Notes: generated by a model from the sequence alone, not told the origin. A stretch of 64,000 nt of DNA from Pedobacter nanyangensis (GCF_003313505.1 NZ_QMHO01000002.1:253976-317975); one strand, 5' to 3'. Positions 26,645 to 35,938 are shown, numbered from the stretch's first letter. Made by a program: numbers and translations.

Positions 26645-27625
26645 ATGAATTGGTTACACAAACAGCTTTTAAAATTTAGGCCCTACGCAATGTTCATTGC
26701 CTGGACCAAGGTTTGTGTGCTCCCAGGATTTAGCCCCTTACCTATTTATACCGTTGCCACTTTCTTTTTCCGGGAGGTAGGTAAAGATACATTGGTGAAT
26801 AAGGCTTCGTCGTTGGCCTACAATTTTATGTTGGCTATCTTTCCGGGAATAATCTTCTTATTTACCTTAATTCCGTATATCCCTAAAAGGATTGGTTTTC
26901 AGGATCAATTGATGTCACTTTTGGCCTTGGTATTGCCCAATAATGCCTTTTTAGCCTTCGAAGCTACTATTAATGACATCGTGAATATCCAAAATGGCAG
27001 CTTGCTATCTATAGGTTTTGTGCTATCCCTTTTCTTTGCCACCAATGGGGTGCATAATTTGATGATGGCCTTTAACAAAGCCTCTTTGATTGTGGAAACA
27101 CGAACACTGTTGAAACGTAGATTGGTAGCCTTAGTTTTAACAGTAGTATTGGTGCTATCCATGATTGTTTGTATCGCCGCCATGGCCCTAGGCGAAATCA
27201 CCATTAACTATTTAAAAGAAGAGATAGAATATGAAGGTAATTTGACCATCCACCTCATCAGGTTTACCCGCTGGGCACTGCTGGGCATTTTATATTTCAT
27301 CAATGTTTCTATCCTTTACCGTTATGGCCCGGCACATGCCAAAAAATGGAAGTTTTTTAGTGCGGGGTCGTGGTTGGCCACCATTTTGGCTTTTTTAACC
27401 ATCTGGGGATTTTCATTTTACATCAACAATTTTAGCGCCTACAACAAACTTTATGGTTCTATCGGGACCTTAATGGTGGTCATGATTTGGCTGTACCTTA
27501 ATTCCTTAATCTTGTTGATTGGTTTTGAGCTTAATGCAAGTGTCGACCTCTCCAAACGAAGTGTAAAGATCATCAGACCAAATTTCAATCTCTTTAAAAG
27601 CAGATCTTCGGACTCCAATTCTTAA
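26645..27625 (+). CDS. YihY/BrkB-family inner membrane protein
   Basis: The 326-residue protein carries about six membrane helices, with the family segments NKASSLAYNFMLAIFPGIIFL, LLSIGFVLSLFFATNGVHNLMMAF, and GSIGTLMVVMIWLYLNSLILLIGFELNA. The family was long called ribonuclease BN in error and its true role is not settled. The next gene starts four bases after its stop, so it is likely cotranscribed with the metallo-beta-lactamase. Confidence 0.92.
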   Translation: MNWLHKQLLKFRPYAMFIAWTKVCVLPGFSPLPIYTVATFFFREVGKDTLVNKASSLAYNFMLAIFPGIIFLFTLIPYIPKRIGFQDQLMSLLALVLPNNAFLAFEATINDIVNIQNGSLLSIGFVLSLFFATNGVHNLMMAFNKASLIVETRTLLKRRLVALVLTVVLVLSMIVCIAAMALGEITINYLKEEIEYEGNLTIHLIRFTRWALLGILYFINVSILYRYGPAHAKKWKFFSAGSWLATILAFLTIWGFSFYINNFSAYNKLYGSIGTLMVVMIWLYLNSLILLIGFELNASVDLSKRSVKIIRPNFNLFKSRSSDSNS

Positions 27626-27629
27626 ACAA

Positions 27630-28385
27630 ATGAAAAACCTGATCAAAACATTTTTGGTAATGCTGCTTTTATGCGGTGCTTTGGTGGTAAATGCTCAAAA
27701 AAATGAAATATTTAAACCTAAAGTGGTTTATCAATCTGATGATTTGATTATTACCCAAGTTTCCAAGAGTGCTTACGAGCATGTTTCCTATTTACAAACC
27801 CAAGAGTTCGGGAAAGTACCTTGTAATGGTTTGGTGGTAAGCGATGGCAAAGAGGCCATTATATTTGATACCCCTACCAATAACAAAAGTTCGGAAGAAT
27901 TAATCAAATGGATTACCAATAAGCTTCATTTCAGGATAAAAGCCATCATCCCCACCCATTTTCATGATGATTGTTTGGGTGGATTAAAGGCCTTTCACGA
28001 TCATCACATCCCATCTTATGCCAATTTCAAAACGATAGCGTTTGCCAGAGAAAAGGGTTTTGTAGTTCCTCAAAATGGTTTTAAGGATGCGCTAAAGCTT
28101 AAGGTGGGTAAGCAAACCATCACGGCTAAATTTTTTGGAGAAGGACATACCAAGGATAATGTAGTGGGTTATTTCCCTAGTGAAAATATCCTATTTGGTG
28201 GTTGTTTAATCAAAGAACTTGATGCAACGAAAGGCTATTTAGGCGATGCCAATGTGGAAGCTTGGGCCAACACCGTAGAGAAGGTTAAAAAGGAATATCC
28301 GAACGTAAAGCTGGTGATTCCAGGGCATGGTGAACGTGGCAATTCAAAATTGCTGGATTATACCATTAGCTTGTTTCGAAAATAA
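27630..28385 (+). CDS. Subclass B1 metallo-beta-lactamase
   Basis: The 251-residue exported enzyme has signal peptide MKNLIKTFLVMLLLCGALVVNAQ. It carries every B1 zinc ligand: His110, His112 and Asp114 (THFHDDCLGG), His173 (GEGHTKDN), Cys192 (FGGCLIK) and His233 (IPGHGER). Lys195, which binds the beta-lactam carboxylate in B1 enzymes, is also present. It hydrolyses beta-lactams, including carbapenems, in the periplasm. B1 enzymes are known as intrinsic genes in several Bacteroidetes, including Pedobacter. It follows the BrkB-like gene by four bases with no mobile element nearby, so it looks resident and not recently acquired. Confidence 0.93.
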   Translation: MKNLIKTFLVMLLLCGALVVNAQKNEIFKPKVVYQSDDLIITQVSKSAYEHVSYLQTQEFGKVPCNGLVVSDGKEAIIFDTPTNNKSSEELIKWITNKLHFRIKAIIPTHFHDDCLGGLKAFHDHHIPSYANFKTIAFAREKGFVVPQNGFKDALKLKVGKQTITAKFFGEGHTKDNVVGYFPSENILFGGCLIKELDATKGYLGDANVEAWANTVEKVKKEYPNVKLVIPGHGERGNSKLLDYTISLFRK

Positions 28386-29129
28386 ATCGTTTGGCATTTA
28401 AGCTGTGTTGGTCGTTACCGTGAATTTATTCAGGGCTTCGTTGCTAAAAAAATGCTAATGTTTAGCAAACTTTCTCCTACATCCTTCTAAAAGTGCATTT
28501 ATAGAATTTGCGCATTTCAGCTCAACATGGCAAACGTATGATCTAAATCATTGCCGACGTGCAAAAAAATAGGAAATTCAGCATACCTCCGTCCTTAATC
28601 AATCCGAATGCATTCTTCCCTCCATTTCGAGGGGGTATCCCATTATTCTATATAGAAGTAAAATACGATAAGATTTTAATTTTTATACCAATTTTCCATA
28701 ATCATATTCCTTCTTTTTGTAGTTTTTTATAAGCATTATAGATATAAGTTGTAAAATAAATTTGTTTTTATAAAATGTTGTTTATTAGATATTTAGTTTT
28801 TAAAATTGATTAAAATATTAAATACATATACTATGAAAACACCACAATAAAAACCATTATCTTTTTTACTCATTCGTCGATATACTACAAAATAACTTTT
28901 GTCGCTTAGGTATTCTTTTTCAACTCAATCTGCCCATTTTTAATATACGCCAATACAGAGAAAATAAAAGAATCCGGAGGTACATATTTCAGGTCTGCTT
29001 CAAAATTTGTTATTGTTGGTCGAACACATACCGGAGATGAAAATGGAATCAGCACTTACTACCAAGGATATATCTACCAAGGATAATTGTTTAAGATATC
29101 TTTTATGTGATAATTTAAATTTATTAAAA
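28386..29129. other. Long AT-rich stretch without a gene
   Basis: About 740 bases, strongly AT-rich from 28680 on. I see no frame with protein-like content and no RNA gene. A weak palindrome TTGCTAAA/TTTAGCAA lies near 28440-28470, and a 12-base direct repeat CTACCAAGGATA-like occurs near 29060-29085. Loss of an older gene is possible. Confidence 0.5.
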
Positions 29130-29570
29130 ATGAGAAAAAATATTTTATTATCCCTTTTAATTATTGTGATCGGGGTACAAACATATGGACAACAAGTTTC
29201 AAAAATATCCATAAGTGTAAAACAGGATCAGGATTATTCTCATTATTCAAGAACACATAAAACTTTGAGAACTTTGGGCTGGGTATCTTTAGGAACAGGC
29301 ATAGTTTCCAGTGGGTTGGGGTTAATAGCTCATGTGACAAGTGCAGACACAGACACTGGAGAAAAAGAAGACTGGTTAATTGTAACTGGTGGAACACTTA
29401 TAGCTGCTAGTGTCCCACTTTTTATTGTTTCCCATCATTATAAAAACAAAGCAGCTTCCACTTTGTCCTTGGGTAGCCAAAAGGTTCATATTCCGCAAAA
29501 CGGTGGTCGTACGGTTTCAGATATGCAACCTACTGTCACATTGGATATTCCGTTGAATGGACAATTCTAG
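29130..29570 (+). CDS. Small exported or membrane protein, function unknown
   Basis: I place the start at ATG 29130, which gives 146 residues with signal sequence MRKNILLSLLIIVIGVQTYG; the open frame extends to 29007 but that part has no protein-like content. Two hydrophobic segments follow (GWVSLGTGIVSSGLGLIAHV and WLIVTGGTLIAASVPLFIV), then HHYKNKA and a Ser/Thr-rich C-terminal tail. This pattern is seen in many uncharacterised Bacteroidetes proteins. No domain is recognised and no operon partner is evident. Confidence 0.7.
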   Translation: MRKNILLSLLIIVIGVQTYGQQVSKISISVKQDQDYSHYSRTHKTLRTLGWVSLGTGIVSSGLGLIAHVTSADTDTGEKEDWLIVTGGTLIAASVPLFIVSHHYKNKAASTLSLGSQKVHIPQNGGRTVSDMQPTVTLDIPLNGQF

Positions 29571-29827
29571 AAGTAAAATAGCAAGGTAAGATTGGAGTGC
29601 ATGCTGATATTGTTCGGGTGATTGCATATCAGATATTGATTCAGTTTATGATACATTTTGCTCCGAGCCCAGGCGGCTGTGGTTTTGCCGAAGCTGGTAT
29701 TGCGGCCTTGTTTTCCAAGCATGTAGATACTTTGTATATCGCTTAGTATTGGAGGTCGCATGTATCGGTTTTACCTTTATAACACCTGATTGAGTAACTA
29801 GCTTAATTTTAACTAAATAAAGATACA

Positions 29828-30226
29828 ATGAAAAACAGCTTAATCCTGATGCTAACTCTAGCATCGATCATCGCCTTAACAGCTTGTAAAAAAGATAAAT
29901 TTGCCGACAAGCCAACACAAGAAAAAATACTAGGCAGATGGAAATTTGTGTCTCTAACTACCGAAATCACTATGCCACCGGCCCCTGTTCAAACCAATAC
30001 CGAACACGGCTCGGAAGGTGATTATTTTGATTTTCGTACAGATGGAAAGTTGTACTGGCACATTGGGGGCCAAGAAGAGTCTTATTCTTATAGCATAGCA
30101 AACGAAAACATGCTAATTATTGATGGAGAGTCTTATACGATAAAAGAACTTACTGAACAAAAGTTGGTCATCGAATTTGTAAGTACAACCGCCACCCGAA
30201 AGCAAATCTATACGCTCAGCAGGTAA
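29828..30226 (+). CDS. Lipocalin-like lipoprotein, first of a tandem pair
   Basis: The 132-residue lipoprotein has lipobox LTAC (Cys20) followed by KKDK. The mature part has the lipocalin-like start KILGRWKFVSL and a short run of beta strands (YFDFRTDGKLYWHIGG, SYSIANENMLIIDG, KLVIEFVSTT). Lipocalin-like lipoproteins of this size are common and mostly uncharacterised. The next gene, 33 bases downstream, encodes a paralogue. Confidence 0.82.
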   Translation: MKNSLILMLTLASIIALTACKKDKFADKPTQEKILGRWKFVSLTTEITMPPAPVQTNTEHGSEGDYFDFRTDGKLYWHIGGQEESYSYSIANENMLIIDGESYTIKELTEQKLVIEFVSTTATRKQIYTLSR

Positions 30227-30259
30227 TATCATTTTTAAAAATATTTTAAACAGATCTAT

Positions 30260-30682
30260 ATGAAAACTAATCGATTTTTAATTGCAGTGATGCTGTTCGC
30301 TGGAGCGATAATATTCATCGCTGGTTGTAAGAAAGAAAGCCCTATAAGTGAAGAAGAGAAAGCGGTACAAATGATACAGGAAAAAATGCTGGGTCGCTGG
30401 AATTTGATAGAATTTATAGAAGAAACAAAAAAGGGTAATGAGCCTCCTGTAATCATCGACAATGATCCGAAAAACGTTTACTTCGAATTTTTTGCCAATG
30501 GCAGAGGAAAAACCAATGCTGAAGGCGAGGAAGAATTTTCCTATGAAGTGAAACCAAACATCTTGGTATTGTGGGGTGCTGAGCAGGCTATTATCGAACT
30601 AACTGATAATAAATTTACCTTTAAAAATACAGTTACTTTAAGTGGCGTCACCTACACGCAAACCTATTACCTAACCCGCTAG
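30260..30682 (+). CDS. Lipocalin-like lipoprotein, second of a tandem pair
   Basis: The 140-residue lipoprotein has lipobox IAGC (Cys23) followed by KKES. It matches the upstream protein in plan: KMLGRWNLIEF, YFEFFANGRGK, SYEVKPNILVLWG, and a C-terminal TQTYYLTR that parallels KQIYTLSR. The pair arose by tandem duplication. Membrane-facing lipid or ligand binding is the family expectation; nothing points to the ligand. Confidence 0.82.
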   Translation: MKTNRFLIAVMLFAGAIIFIAGCKKESPISEEEKAVQMIQEKMLGRWNLIEFIEETKKGNEPPVIIDNDPKNVYFEFFANGRGKTNAEGEEEFSYEVKPNILVLWGAEQAIIELTDNKFTFKNTVTLSGVTYTQTYYLTR

Positions 30683-30807
30683 CAATAACATGAAAAAAAT
30701 AATGGCTTGACACTGCTAATTAGGTAAAACCTCTGTTGTAACTTTTGCACCACGCGTTTGTGCTAAAACCATACAACGAACGGTACGGAAAAAATAGAAA
30801 ATATACG

Positions 30808-30839
30808 AAAAAGGAGCGATTTTCAATCGCCCCTTTTTT
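30808..30839 (-). terminator. Terminator of tRNA-Ser copy 1
   Basis: AAAAAGGAGCGATT and AATCGCCCCTTTTT pair with one mismatch. On the minus strand the hairpin starts three bases after the tRNA and ends in a T run. Confidence 0.8.
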
Positions 30840-30842
30840 ATG

Positions 30843-30927
30843 CGGAGAGTGAGGGATTCGAACCCCCGGACCTGTTACAGTCAACAGTTTTCAAGACTGC
30901 CGCATTCGACCACTCTGCCAACTCTCC
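30843..30927 (-). tRNA. tRNA-Ser(UGA), copy 1
   Basis: The 85-base gene has a 7-bp acceptor stem (GGAGAGT/ACTCTCC), the D-arm GGCAGAGTGGTCGAATGC, the anticodon loop CTTGAAA with anticodon TGA, the long variable arm of serine tRNAs, and the GGTTCGAATCC T-arm. CCA is not encoded. It differs from copy 2 in a single acceptor base pair. Confidence 0.95.
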
Positions 30928-31177
30928 GCCGCAAAAGTACAAACTCTAGTCAATTTTGCAAACTCTGATTAAAAAAATGTTAAATAAAGTTTAACTGGCT
31001 TTATGAAACCCATTGTAAACCAAAAAAATAACTTTAAAACGAAGCTGTAAATTACCGACAAGAAAAATACTTAAGGCTATAAATTTTGATAGAAATACAC
31101 TTGATAGATGATATTTTGCTAACCCACTGTACTTAATCATTTCTGTTATTTAAGGATTTTTTGAGTACAGAAGAATT

Positions 31178-31185
31178 TATATTTG
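31178..31185 (+). promoter_or_regulatory. -7 box of the serine hydrolase gene
   Basis: TATATTTG matches TAnnTTTG, 24 bases before the ATG at 31210. Confidence 0.45.
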
Positions 31186-31209
31186 TAACCTTAACAGAAC
31201 TGATAAATC

Positions 31210-32373
31210 ATGAAAACCTCCCTCCTCCTTATTTTATTATTATCTAGCCTGCACTTATCATCGCAATCAATCCATGTAGATCGTAAGGATATTTCCATGC
31301 CGGGGGCTGATCGTGTTAAAAATGTAGTTGATAGTGCCTTAAATAAAATGATCAGGAAGCCATTGATTCATTCTGCTTCGATTGCCGTGGTTTTTAATGG
31401 AAAGGAATATATAGGGCATTATGGGGAGTTGGAGGAAGGGAAGAAGAATATTCCGAATAATGAAACAATTTATGAAATTGGCTCATTGAGCAAAACGCTA
31501 ACCGGGATGTTGACCGTGAAGGCTGTACAAGATAAGAAATTGAATATTGATGATGACGTACAAAAGTATCTAACAGAAAGCTATCCCAACCTGAAATTTA
31601 AAGATCGTCCTATCAAAATCAAGGATCTCCTATCCCACACCAGTGGTATGCCTAATATGCTTCCCTCCGAAGCAAATCCAATCCTGCAAAATTTCACAGA
31701 TCATGATACGCCAGCTAAGCTCAATAAATTATATCAGAATTACCAAAAAAAGGATTTCTTAAGAGATCTACATCAAGTAAGAATAGATACTGTACCAGGT
31801 TATAAATACAATTACTCCAGCGCTGGCACCCAACTTATGGCTGCTATTTTAGAGAAGGTTTACAACGTGGATTTTGAAAAATTATTGACAGATTATCTAT
31901 CTGAAAATATGGCGATAGAAAATACTAAGATCAACCTTTCCAATCTGGAGTTGCAAAGGCTTGCCGTTGGTTATCATAGTGATAATAAAGTAACTACATT
32001 TCCAATGCCGATATTGCCTTGGGGTGCTTCTGGTAATATAAAATCCACTTTACCTGATATGGTAAAATACATGCGGTTTTTGTTGCAAAAAAATAAAGCT
32101 ACCGCAGAAGCATATCGACCAATCGTAAATTTTAATCCCGAGTTTAGTGTTGGATATTTTTGGAACATTATTACAGAAAACGAAAAATTAGGAACATATT
32201 ATTTGCATCATGGAGGTGTGCCTCGTTCTCAATGTTACATCTATATTGTTCCAAAATATGAATTAGGTTTTTTTATTATCACCAATCAAAGCGGCAACAA
32301 TACAGCTTCAATAATGGATGAGGCATTAATTGAAATATTTGATAAGATAATTAAATCTAATAATAGGAACTAA
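31210..32373 (+). CDS. Exported serine hydrolase of the class C beta-lactamase family
   Basis: The 387-residue protein has a signal peptide (MKTSLLLILLLSSLHLSSQ). The nucleophile motif is SLSK in YEIGSLSKTLTG, the second motif is YSS in KYNYSSAGTQ where beta-lactamases have YxN, and the third is HHGG near the C-terminus. The YSS and HxGG pattern is that of the wider Pfam beta-lactamase family of esterases and D-aminopeptidases, so I do not call it a resistance gene. It lies alone between two tRNA-Ser genes of the opposite strand. Confidence 0.88.
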   Translation: MKTSLLLILLLSSLHLSSQSIHVDRKDISMPGADRVKNVVDSALNKMIRKPLIHSASIAVVFNGKEYIGHYGELEEGKKNIPNNETIYEIGSLSKTLTGMLTVKAVQDKKLNIDDDVQKYLTESYPNLKFKDRPIKIKDLLSHTSGMPNMLPSEANPILQNFTDHDTPAKLNKLYQNYQKKDFLRDLHQVRIDTVPGYKYNYSSAGTQLMAAILEKVYNVDFEKLLTDYLSENMAIENTKINLSNLELQRLAVGYHSDNKVTTFPMPILPWGASGNIKSTLPDMVKYMRFLLQKNKATAEAYRPIVNFNPEFSVGYFWNIITENEKLGTYYLHHGGVPRSQCYIYIVPKYELGFFIITNQSGNNTASIMDEALIEIFDKIIKSNNRN

Positions 32374-32580
32374 GTATGAACTGTTCTAGTTTTTTTGAGT
32401 AATGTAAGGGCGGTTGTTTAAAATTCTAACTGCGTTAAAGTTTTCTCAATTTATAGTAATTATCTACTTACCTACTCCCGTGGACTCTTCTCTTTTTAGC
32501 TGTTAGGATACCTTCAGATTTTACGAATCCTGCATTTGTAGTGCTATAAAATAAACTGGATTTGCTGATCGATTTGTACA

Positions 32581-32616
32581 AAAAAAGGGGATGATTTTTA
32601 CATCATCCCCTTTTTT
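32581..32616 (-). terminator. Terminator of tRNA-Ser copy 2
   Basis: AAAAAAGGGGATGAT (32581-32595) and ATCATCCCCTTTTTT (32602-32616) pair perfectly. It starts four bases after the tRNA on the minus strand and could also stop rightward transcripts from the hydrolase. Confidence 0.87.
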
Positions 32617-32619
32617 GGG

Positions 32620-32704
32620 CGGAGAGCGAGGGATTCGAACCCCCGGACCTGTTACAGTCAACAGTTTTCAAGACTGCCGCATTCGACCACTCTGCCAGCT
32701 CTCC
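32620..32704 (-). tRNA. tRNA-Ser(UGA), copy 2
   Basis: The 85-base sequence is identical to copy 1 except for the last acceptor pair, C-G here and T-A there. This is a compensatory change, so both genes keep a full stem. Anticodon TGA; the long variable arm confirms serine. It has its own terminator. Confidence 0.95.
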
Positions 32705-32895
32705 GAGGGCAAAAGTACAAACTCTAATCAATTCCACAAACTTAACTAGACGGATTTTGTGAAGTTTACTTTAAGCACTTCGTTATCAGCTTGAAAAAAT
32801 AATTCAAGTCTGCGGATTGGTTGAATTGGCACGGTTATAGCCGTAAAATTGTACAACTAAATGAAGAGTTAACTCCAACCAGCTATTAACGAAGT

Positions 32896-34065
32896 ATGTA
32901 TATTAATCTTAAAACGGCGCTCCTTGCTGCCATTTTATTAGCCTTCACTTATTTTTACTATTTCGGCGGACGAACACTCAACTTTTTGAGTTTAGGTACA
33001 GTTGTATTCTTTTTGCTTGGCTGTGTGGTCATCCTAGCGCTCACTACCCTACTCATCGGTCTTATCGCCTATTTGTTGAATACGGGTGTCATCTATCCAA
33101 ATACGGGATTGTTAATCTCGTTGGTGTTTGTGTTGCTTTTGTGCGTGTTTTGGTTGGTTTATGGTTTTATGCAGCTCCCAAGCTTCGCTGATTTTAGTGC
33201 CTACCGGATTTTCATCAAGCAATTTCTAACGTCTCATTTATTATACATTGCGGTCTGTTCTGTGGTCATAGGTGGTGGCGTTCGTCTTTTTTTATACCGC
33301 TCCCAGCAGGCAGCTGCACCCGAAGCAATGCCAGGCAATATCAAATTTATCTTCTATATTTTAGCGGCTCTGGTGTTAAGTGTGCTCTCCTTTTACTGGA
33401 TGAAGAAAATTAAGCAAGCACCCATGCAAATTGAAGAGCAGGCTTATCGTAACCTGCCGCTAGCGCAACAACTGCTAAATACCAAGGGAATTTATATCGC
33501 TTCAAAGCCTTATTATCTTCCAGAAAGCCAAGAAGTCATCATTTTATTGGAGTATCCTAGCTCCAACAAAAAGGTTCCTGTTGGCCAAATTTTTAGGATA
33601 GATAAGGATGGTGCAATTAAGGACAGTCTTAAGACCTCGGATTTAACGATAGAGCGCTTGATCTTCGATAATGGTTTGTTGATCTCTCAAGATAGTGATA
33701 AAGTATATACCTGGATTTTTGACGGTCAAAAAAGTGCACTGGATAAGGGTAAAGCAACGGCCAAACGTATGGAAATAATACCATTAACTGAAAACGCCAA
33801 AGCGGTTAAACTCGTCTATTTTAAAAAAACGGAAAAGGCTGCTTGTGATACGGGCGCCGAAGAAATTTGGAATGGTACCAAGTACTATCATGTCCTTACC
33901 AAAGCCGATACCTTGAAAATAAAGCTGAATAATGTATATCCAAAGGCCAGCGATGGGCAATGTGTAGAACAGACCTTGGAATACTACAGCTTGGATAACC
34001 TTCCGTATGGATTAATGAGAATCGGTGAAAATGCTTATTACGTAATTGGCCCTTCAAACAAATAA
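32896..34065 (+). CDS. Polytopic membrane protein with extracytoplasmic C-terminal domain, unknown
   Basis: The 389-residue protein begins with about five hydrophobic helices (residues 5-170) and continues with a soluble beta-rich half (about 180-389) that carries no motif I know; it contains charged strand-like stretches such as VIILLEYPSSNKKVPVGQIF and IFRIDKDGAIKDS. The family is not recognised. The next two genes follow closely on the same strand (gaps of 7 and 6 bases), forming a three-gene run of exported or membrane proteins. Confidence 0.75.
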   Translation: MYINLKTALLAAILLAFTYFYYFGGRTLNFLSLGTVVFFLLGCVVILALTTLLIGLIAYLLNTGVIYPNTGLLISLVFVLLLCVFWLVYGFMQLPSFADFSAYRIFIKQFLTSHLLYIAVCSVVIGGGVRLFLYRSQQAAAPEAMPGNIKFIFYILAALVLSVLSFYWMKKIKQAPMQIEEQAYRNLPLAQQLLNTKGIYIASKPYYLPESQEVIILLEYPSSNKKVPVGQIFRIDKDGAIKDSLKTSDLTIERLIFDNGLLISQDSDKVYTWIFDGQKSALDKGKATAKRMEIIPLTENAKAVKLVYFKKTEKAACDTGAEEIWNGTKYYHVLTKADTLKIKLNNVYPKASDGQCVEQTLEYYSLDNLPYGLMRIGENAYYVIGPSNK

Positions 34066-34072
34066 GATACAA

Positions 34073-34783
34073 ATGAAAATACTGTACCTATTGTTACTGA
34101 TCAGTTGCTCTTGTTATGCCCAAAATAGCAACATGACCACTATTGGTTATGCCAATCAGTTTGACCTGCTTCCGAAGTTGAATTTTGAAAAAAGCACCCA
34201 GGCAAAGTATGACAGCATTCCTGCGACGAATATGCTTACACAGCCCAAGTTGTTTGGAGATGCCAGTCATTTTTCCATTCAAACGAAGAAAGGCATGTTG
34301 AACTTGAAAAAATACAACGAGAAAGTTAATTCAACAGAAGGTTTTAAGGGCTATCAATATGCTGGTTATTACCCTACGCTACAAATGCATGCGCTTTTCA
34401 GCCACCATACTGCTGAGCATATTGGTTTTAGCGATCTTATTTTAGTGGATGATTTAAGTGCCAAAAAATACGCCATCGCATCTGTGGGAGACGATGCCGT
34501 ACAATTGCCCATCCCTTCGCCAAAACAACAGTATTTGGTTTATTTTTATAATTGGATGTATCAAAAAAACAGTTCTTTTATTGGGGTGTTAAAAATAGGC
34601 AGTAGAAATCAGCCTCAAACCCTTCTCGTTGAAAAAGCGAGCTACGAAACTAAAAAATGGGCTGTTGAGGGAATTAAATGGGTAAATGATCGTGCTTTTA
34701 TCGTGAAAGCATTTACAGCAGAGAAAAATGGCACCGTACAGGTGAAACGATACGATTATTACCTGGCCCAGCTTCAACCTTAA
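34073..34783 (+). CDS. Exported protein of unknown function
   Basis: I choose ATG 34073 (236 residues); a TTG at 34046 would overlap the upstream stop and break the signal peptide MKILYLLLLISCSCYAQ. The mature protein is beta-rich, with repeated short strands (FSIQTKKGMLNLKKYN, YYPTLQMHALFSHHT, QLPIPSPKQQYLVYFYN). No domain is recognised. It is the middle gene of a three-gene run with an integral membrane protein upstream and an EF-like repeat protein downstream. Confidence 0.75.
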   Translation: MKILYLLLLISCSCYAQNSNMTTIGYANQFDLLPKLNFEKSTQAKYDSIPATNMLTQPKLFGDASHFSIQTKKGMLNLKKYNEKVNSTEGFKGYQYAGYYPTLQMHALFSHHTAEHIGFSDLILVDDLSAKKYAIASVGDDAVQLPIPSPKQQYLVYFYNWMYQKNSSFIGVLKIGSRNQPQTLLVEKASYETKKWAVEGIKWVNDRAFIVKAFTAEKNGTVQVKRYDYYLAQLQP

Positions 34784-34789
34784 ATTGAC

Positions 34790-35386
34790 ATGTTTATGCA
34801 GAAACTATGGCTTTTAACCATTTTGCCGCTTTTCTTGAGCTTTGTAAGGGATTGGAAATATTTTTATCCCTTTAATGATCGTAGCTATGTTTTGGCTATT
34901 GAGGAAAGCCGTTCGAAACAAGCAGAAGAGCGAGTTTGCACAGTCCGTTTCTTTCGTCATGATTCTGGCTCGCAAACTACCCTCTGGGAACAAGATTTGG
35001 CAATCCAATATGGTCGCGAAACTAAGCAGACAGACTTTAATGGTGATGGCTTTTCAGATTTTTTAATCCTGAAAGGTACTGCCGCAAGGGGAAGTAATGA
35101 ACTTTATTATTTGTTTTTGGCTGATCCAAAAGCTAAGACACTTACCAGGGTAAAAGGCTTTGAAGATTTGCCTAATGCCAGCTATAACCCCAAATATCAG
35201 GTAGTTATCACTTATAGTTTTGCAGGAAAAAATTACTACAGTATCTATCGTATCAACAAAGCAAACCAACTGATCCAGGTGGGCAATAGTTTCGAAGATT
35301 CTTTTAATAGCGACGAAAATGTTTTAGATACCAAGATTGCTGCAGCTTTAAGAAAGCACCATACTGGTAAAAAGAAACCATTGTGA
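34790..35386 (+). CDS. Exported protein with a DxNxDGxxD calcium-like loop
   Basis: The 198-residue protein has a hydrophobic start (MFMQKLWLLTILPLFLSFV) and a segment DFNGDGFSDFLIL that matches the DxNxDGxxD loop found in FG-GAP repeats and in XAC2610-type proteins. Such loops bind calcium and stabilise beta folds. Only one clear loop is present. It closes a run of three genes; I infer a cell-envelope function for the run, but nothing more precise. Confidence 0.72.
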   Translation: MFMQKLWLLTILPLFLSFVRDWKYFYPFNDRSYVLAIEESRSKQAEERVCTVRFFRHDSGSQTTLWEQDLAIQYGRETKQTDFNGDGFSDFLILKGTAARGSNELYYLFLADPKAKTLTRVKGFEDLPNASYNPKYQVVITYSFAGKNYYSIYRINKANQLIQVGNSFEDSFNSDENVLDTKIAAALRKHHTGKKKPL

Positions 35387-35398
35387 TGTGCCGGAGCA

Positions 35399-35938
35399 CT
35401 ACTCTCCTACTTTTTTATAATCGTTGGAAGTGCTGGTGTTGTTATTGGCCAGAAAAAGAAACACCCATCCCCATTCATTGTGCAATTGATCCAAATGCAA
35501 ACTATTGTCCTGATTTAAGGATAACTGCACCTGCTTGTTCTTGAATTTGCCGTAAAGGAGCGGTATAGGTACTGCACTGCGTTTAGGTTTGGCAACAAAG
35601 TAACCATCTTTGAATTTTCCTTTAATTTCAATGCTTTTAGACGTACTTCCTTCCGTTTCTAAAGTAGCCCTTATTTTTCCGTTATCCAATGCAAGTAGTG
35701 TGATGGTTGCACTTGGCGAGGTAATGGTATCTATTTGCCCAATACTGTTCAGGTGGTACCATAAAGTATTATAAGTGCCATGGCTCTTGGTTATTCCAGT
35801 ATTCTGATAAACACCATTTAAAGTACTCAATGACTTTATTTGAAGCATGTCGGTTCTTTGCGGTTGTTGCAGTGAGGTCGCACATCCAGTAAGCAGTGCA
35901 GTACAGGTTAAAATAAACAAGCAATATAAGGGCTTCAT
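35399..35938 (-). CDS. Lipoprotein of unknown function
   Basis: The start is ATG 35938 (179 residues); the frame runs eight codons further upstream, but from this ATG the lipoprotein signal is normal, with lipobox LTGC (Cys19; MKPLYCLFILTCTALLTGC). The mature part is beta-rich, with a conserved-looking NGVYQNTG segment and a C-terminal WGWVFLFLANN. The family is not recognised. It is convergent with the three-gene run, with 12 bases between stops. Confidence 0.72.
   Translation of the reverse strand: MKPLYCLFILTCTALLTGCATSLQQPQRTDMLQIKSLSTLNGVYQNTGITKSHGTYNTLWYHLNSIGQIDTITSPSATITLLALDNGKIRATLETEGSTSKSIEIKGKFKDGYFVAKPKRSAVPIPLLYGKFKNKQVQLSLNQDNSLHLDQLHNEWGWVFLFLANNNTSTSNDYKKVGE

Noticed and set aside
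29007..29129. Upstream extension of the small protein gene at 29130
   Set aside because: The extra 41 residues carry no signal or domain and the normal signal peptide begins at 29130.
31210..32373. Class C beta-lactamase
   Set aside because: The YSS second motif and HxGG third motif fit the wider serine hydrolase family, not AmpC.
30843..32704. Genomic island between two tRNA-Ser genes
   Set aside because: No integrase, direct attachment repeat or mobile gene was found; only one hydrolase lies between them.
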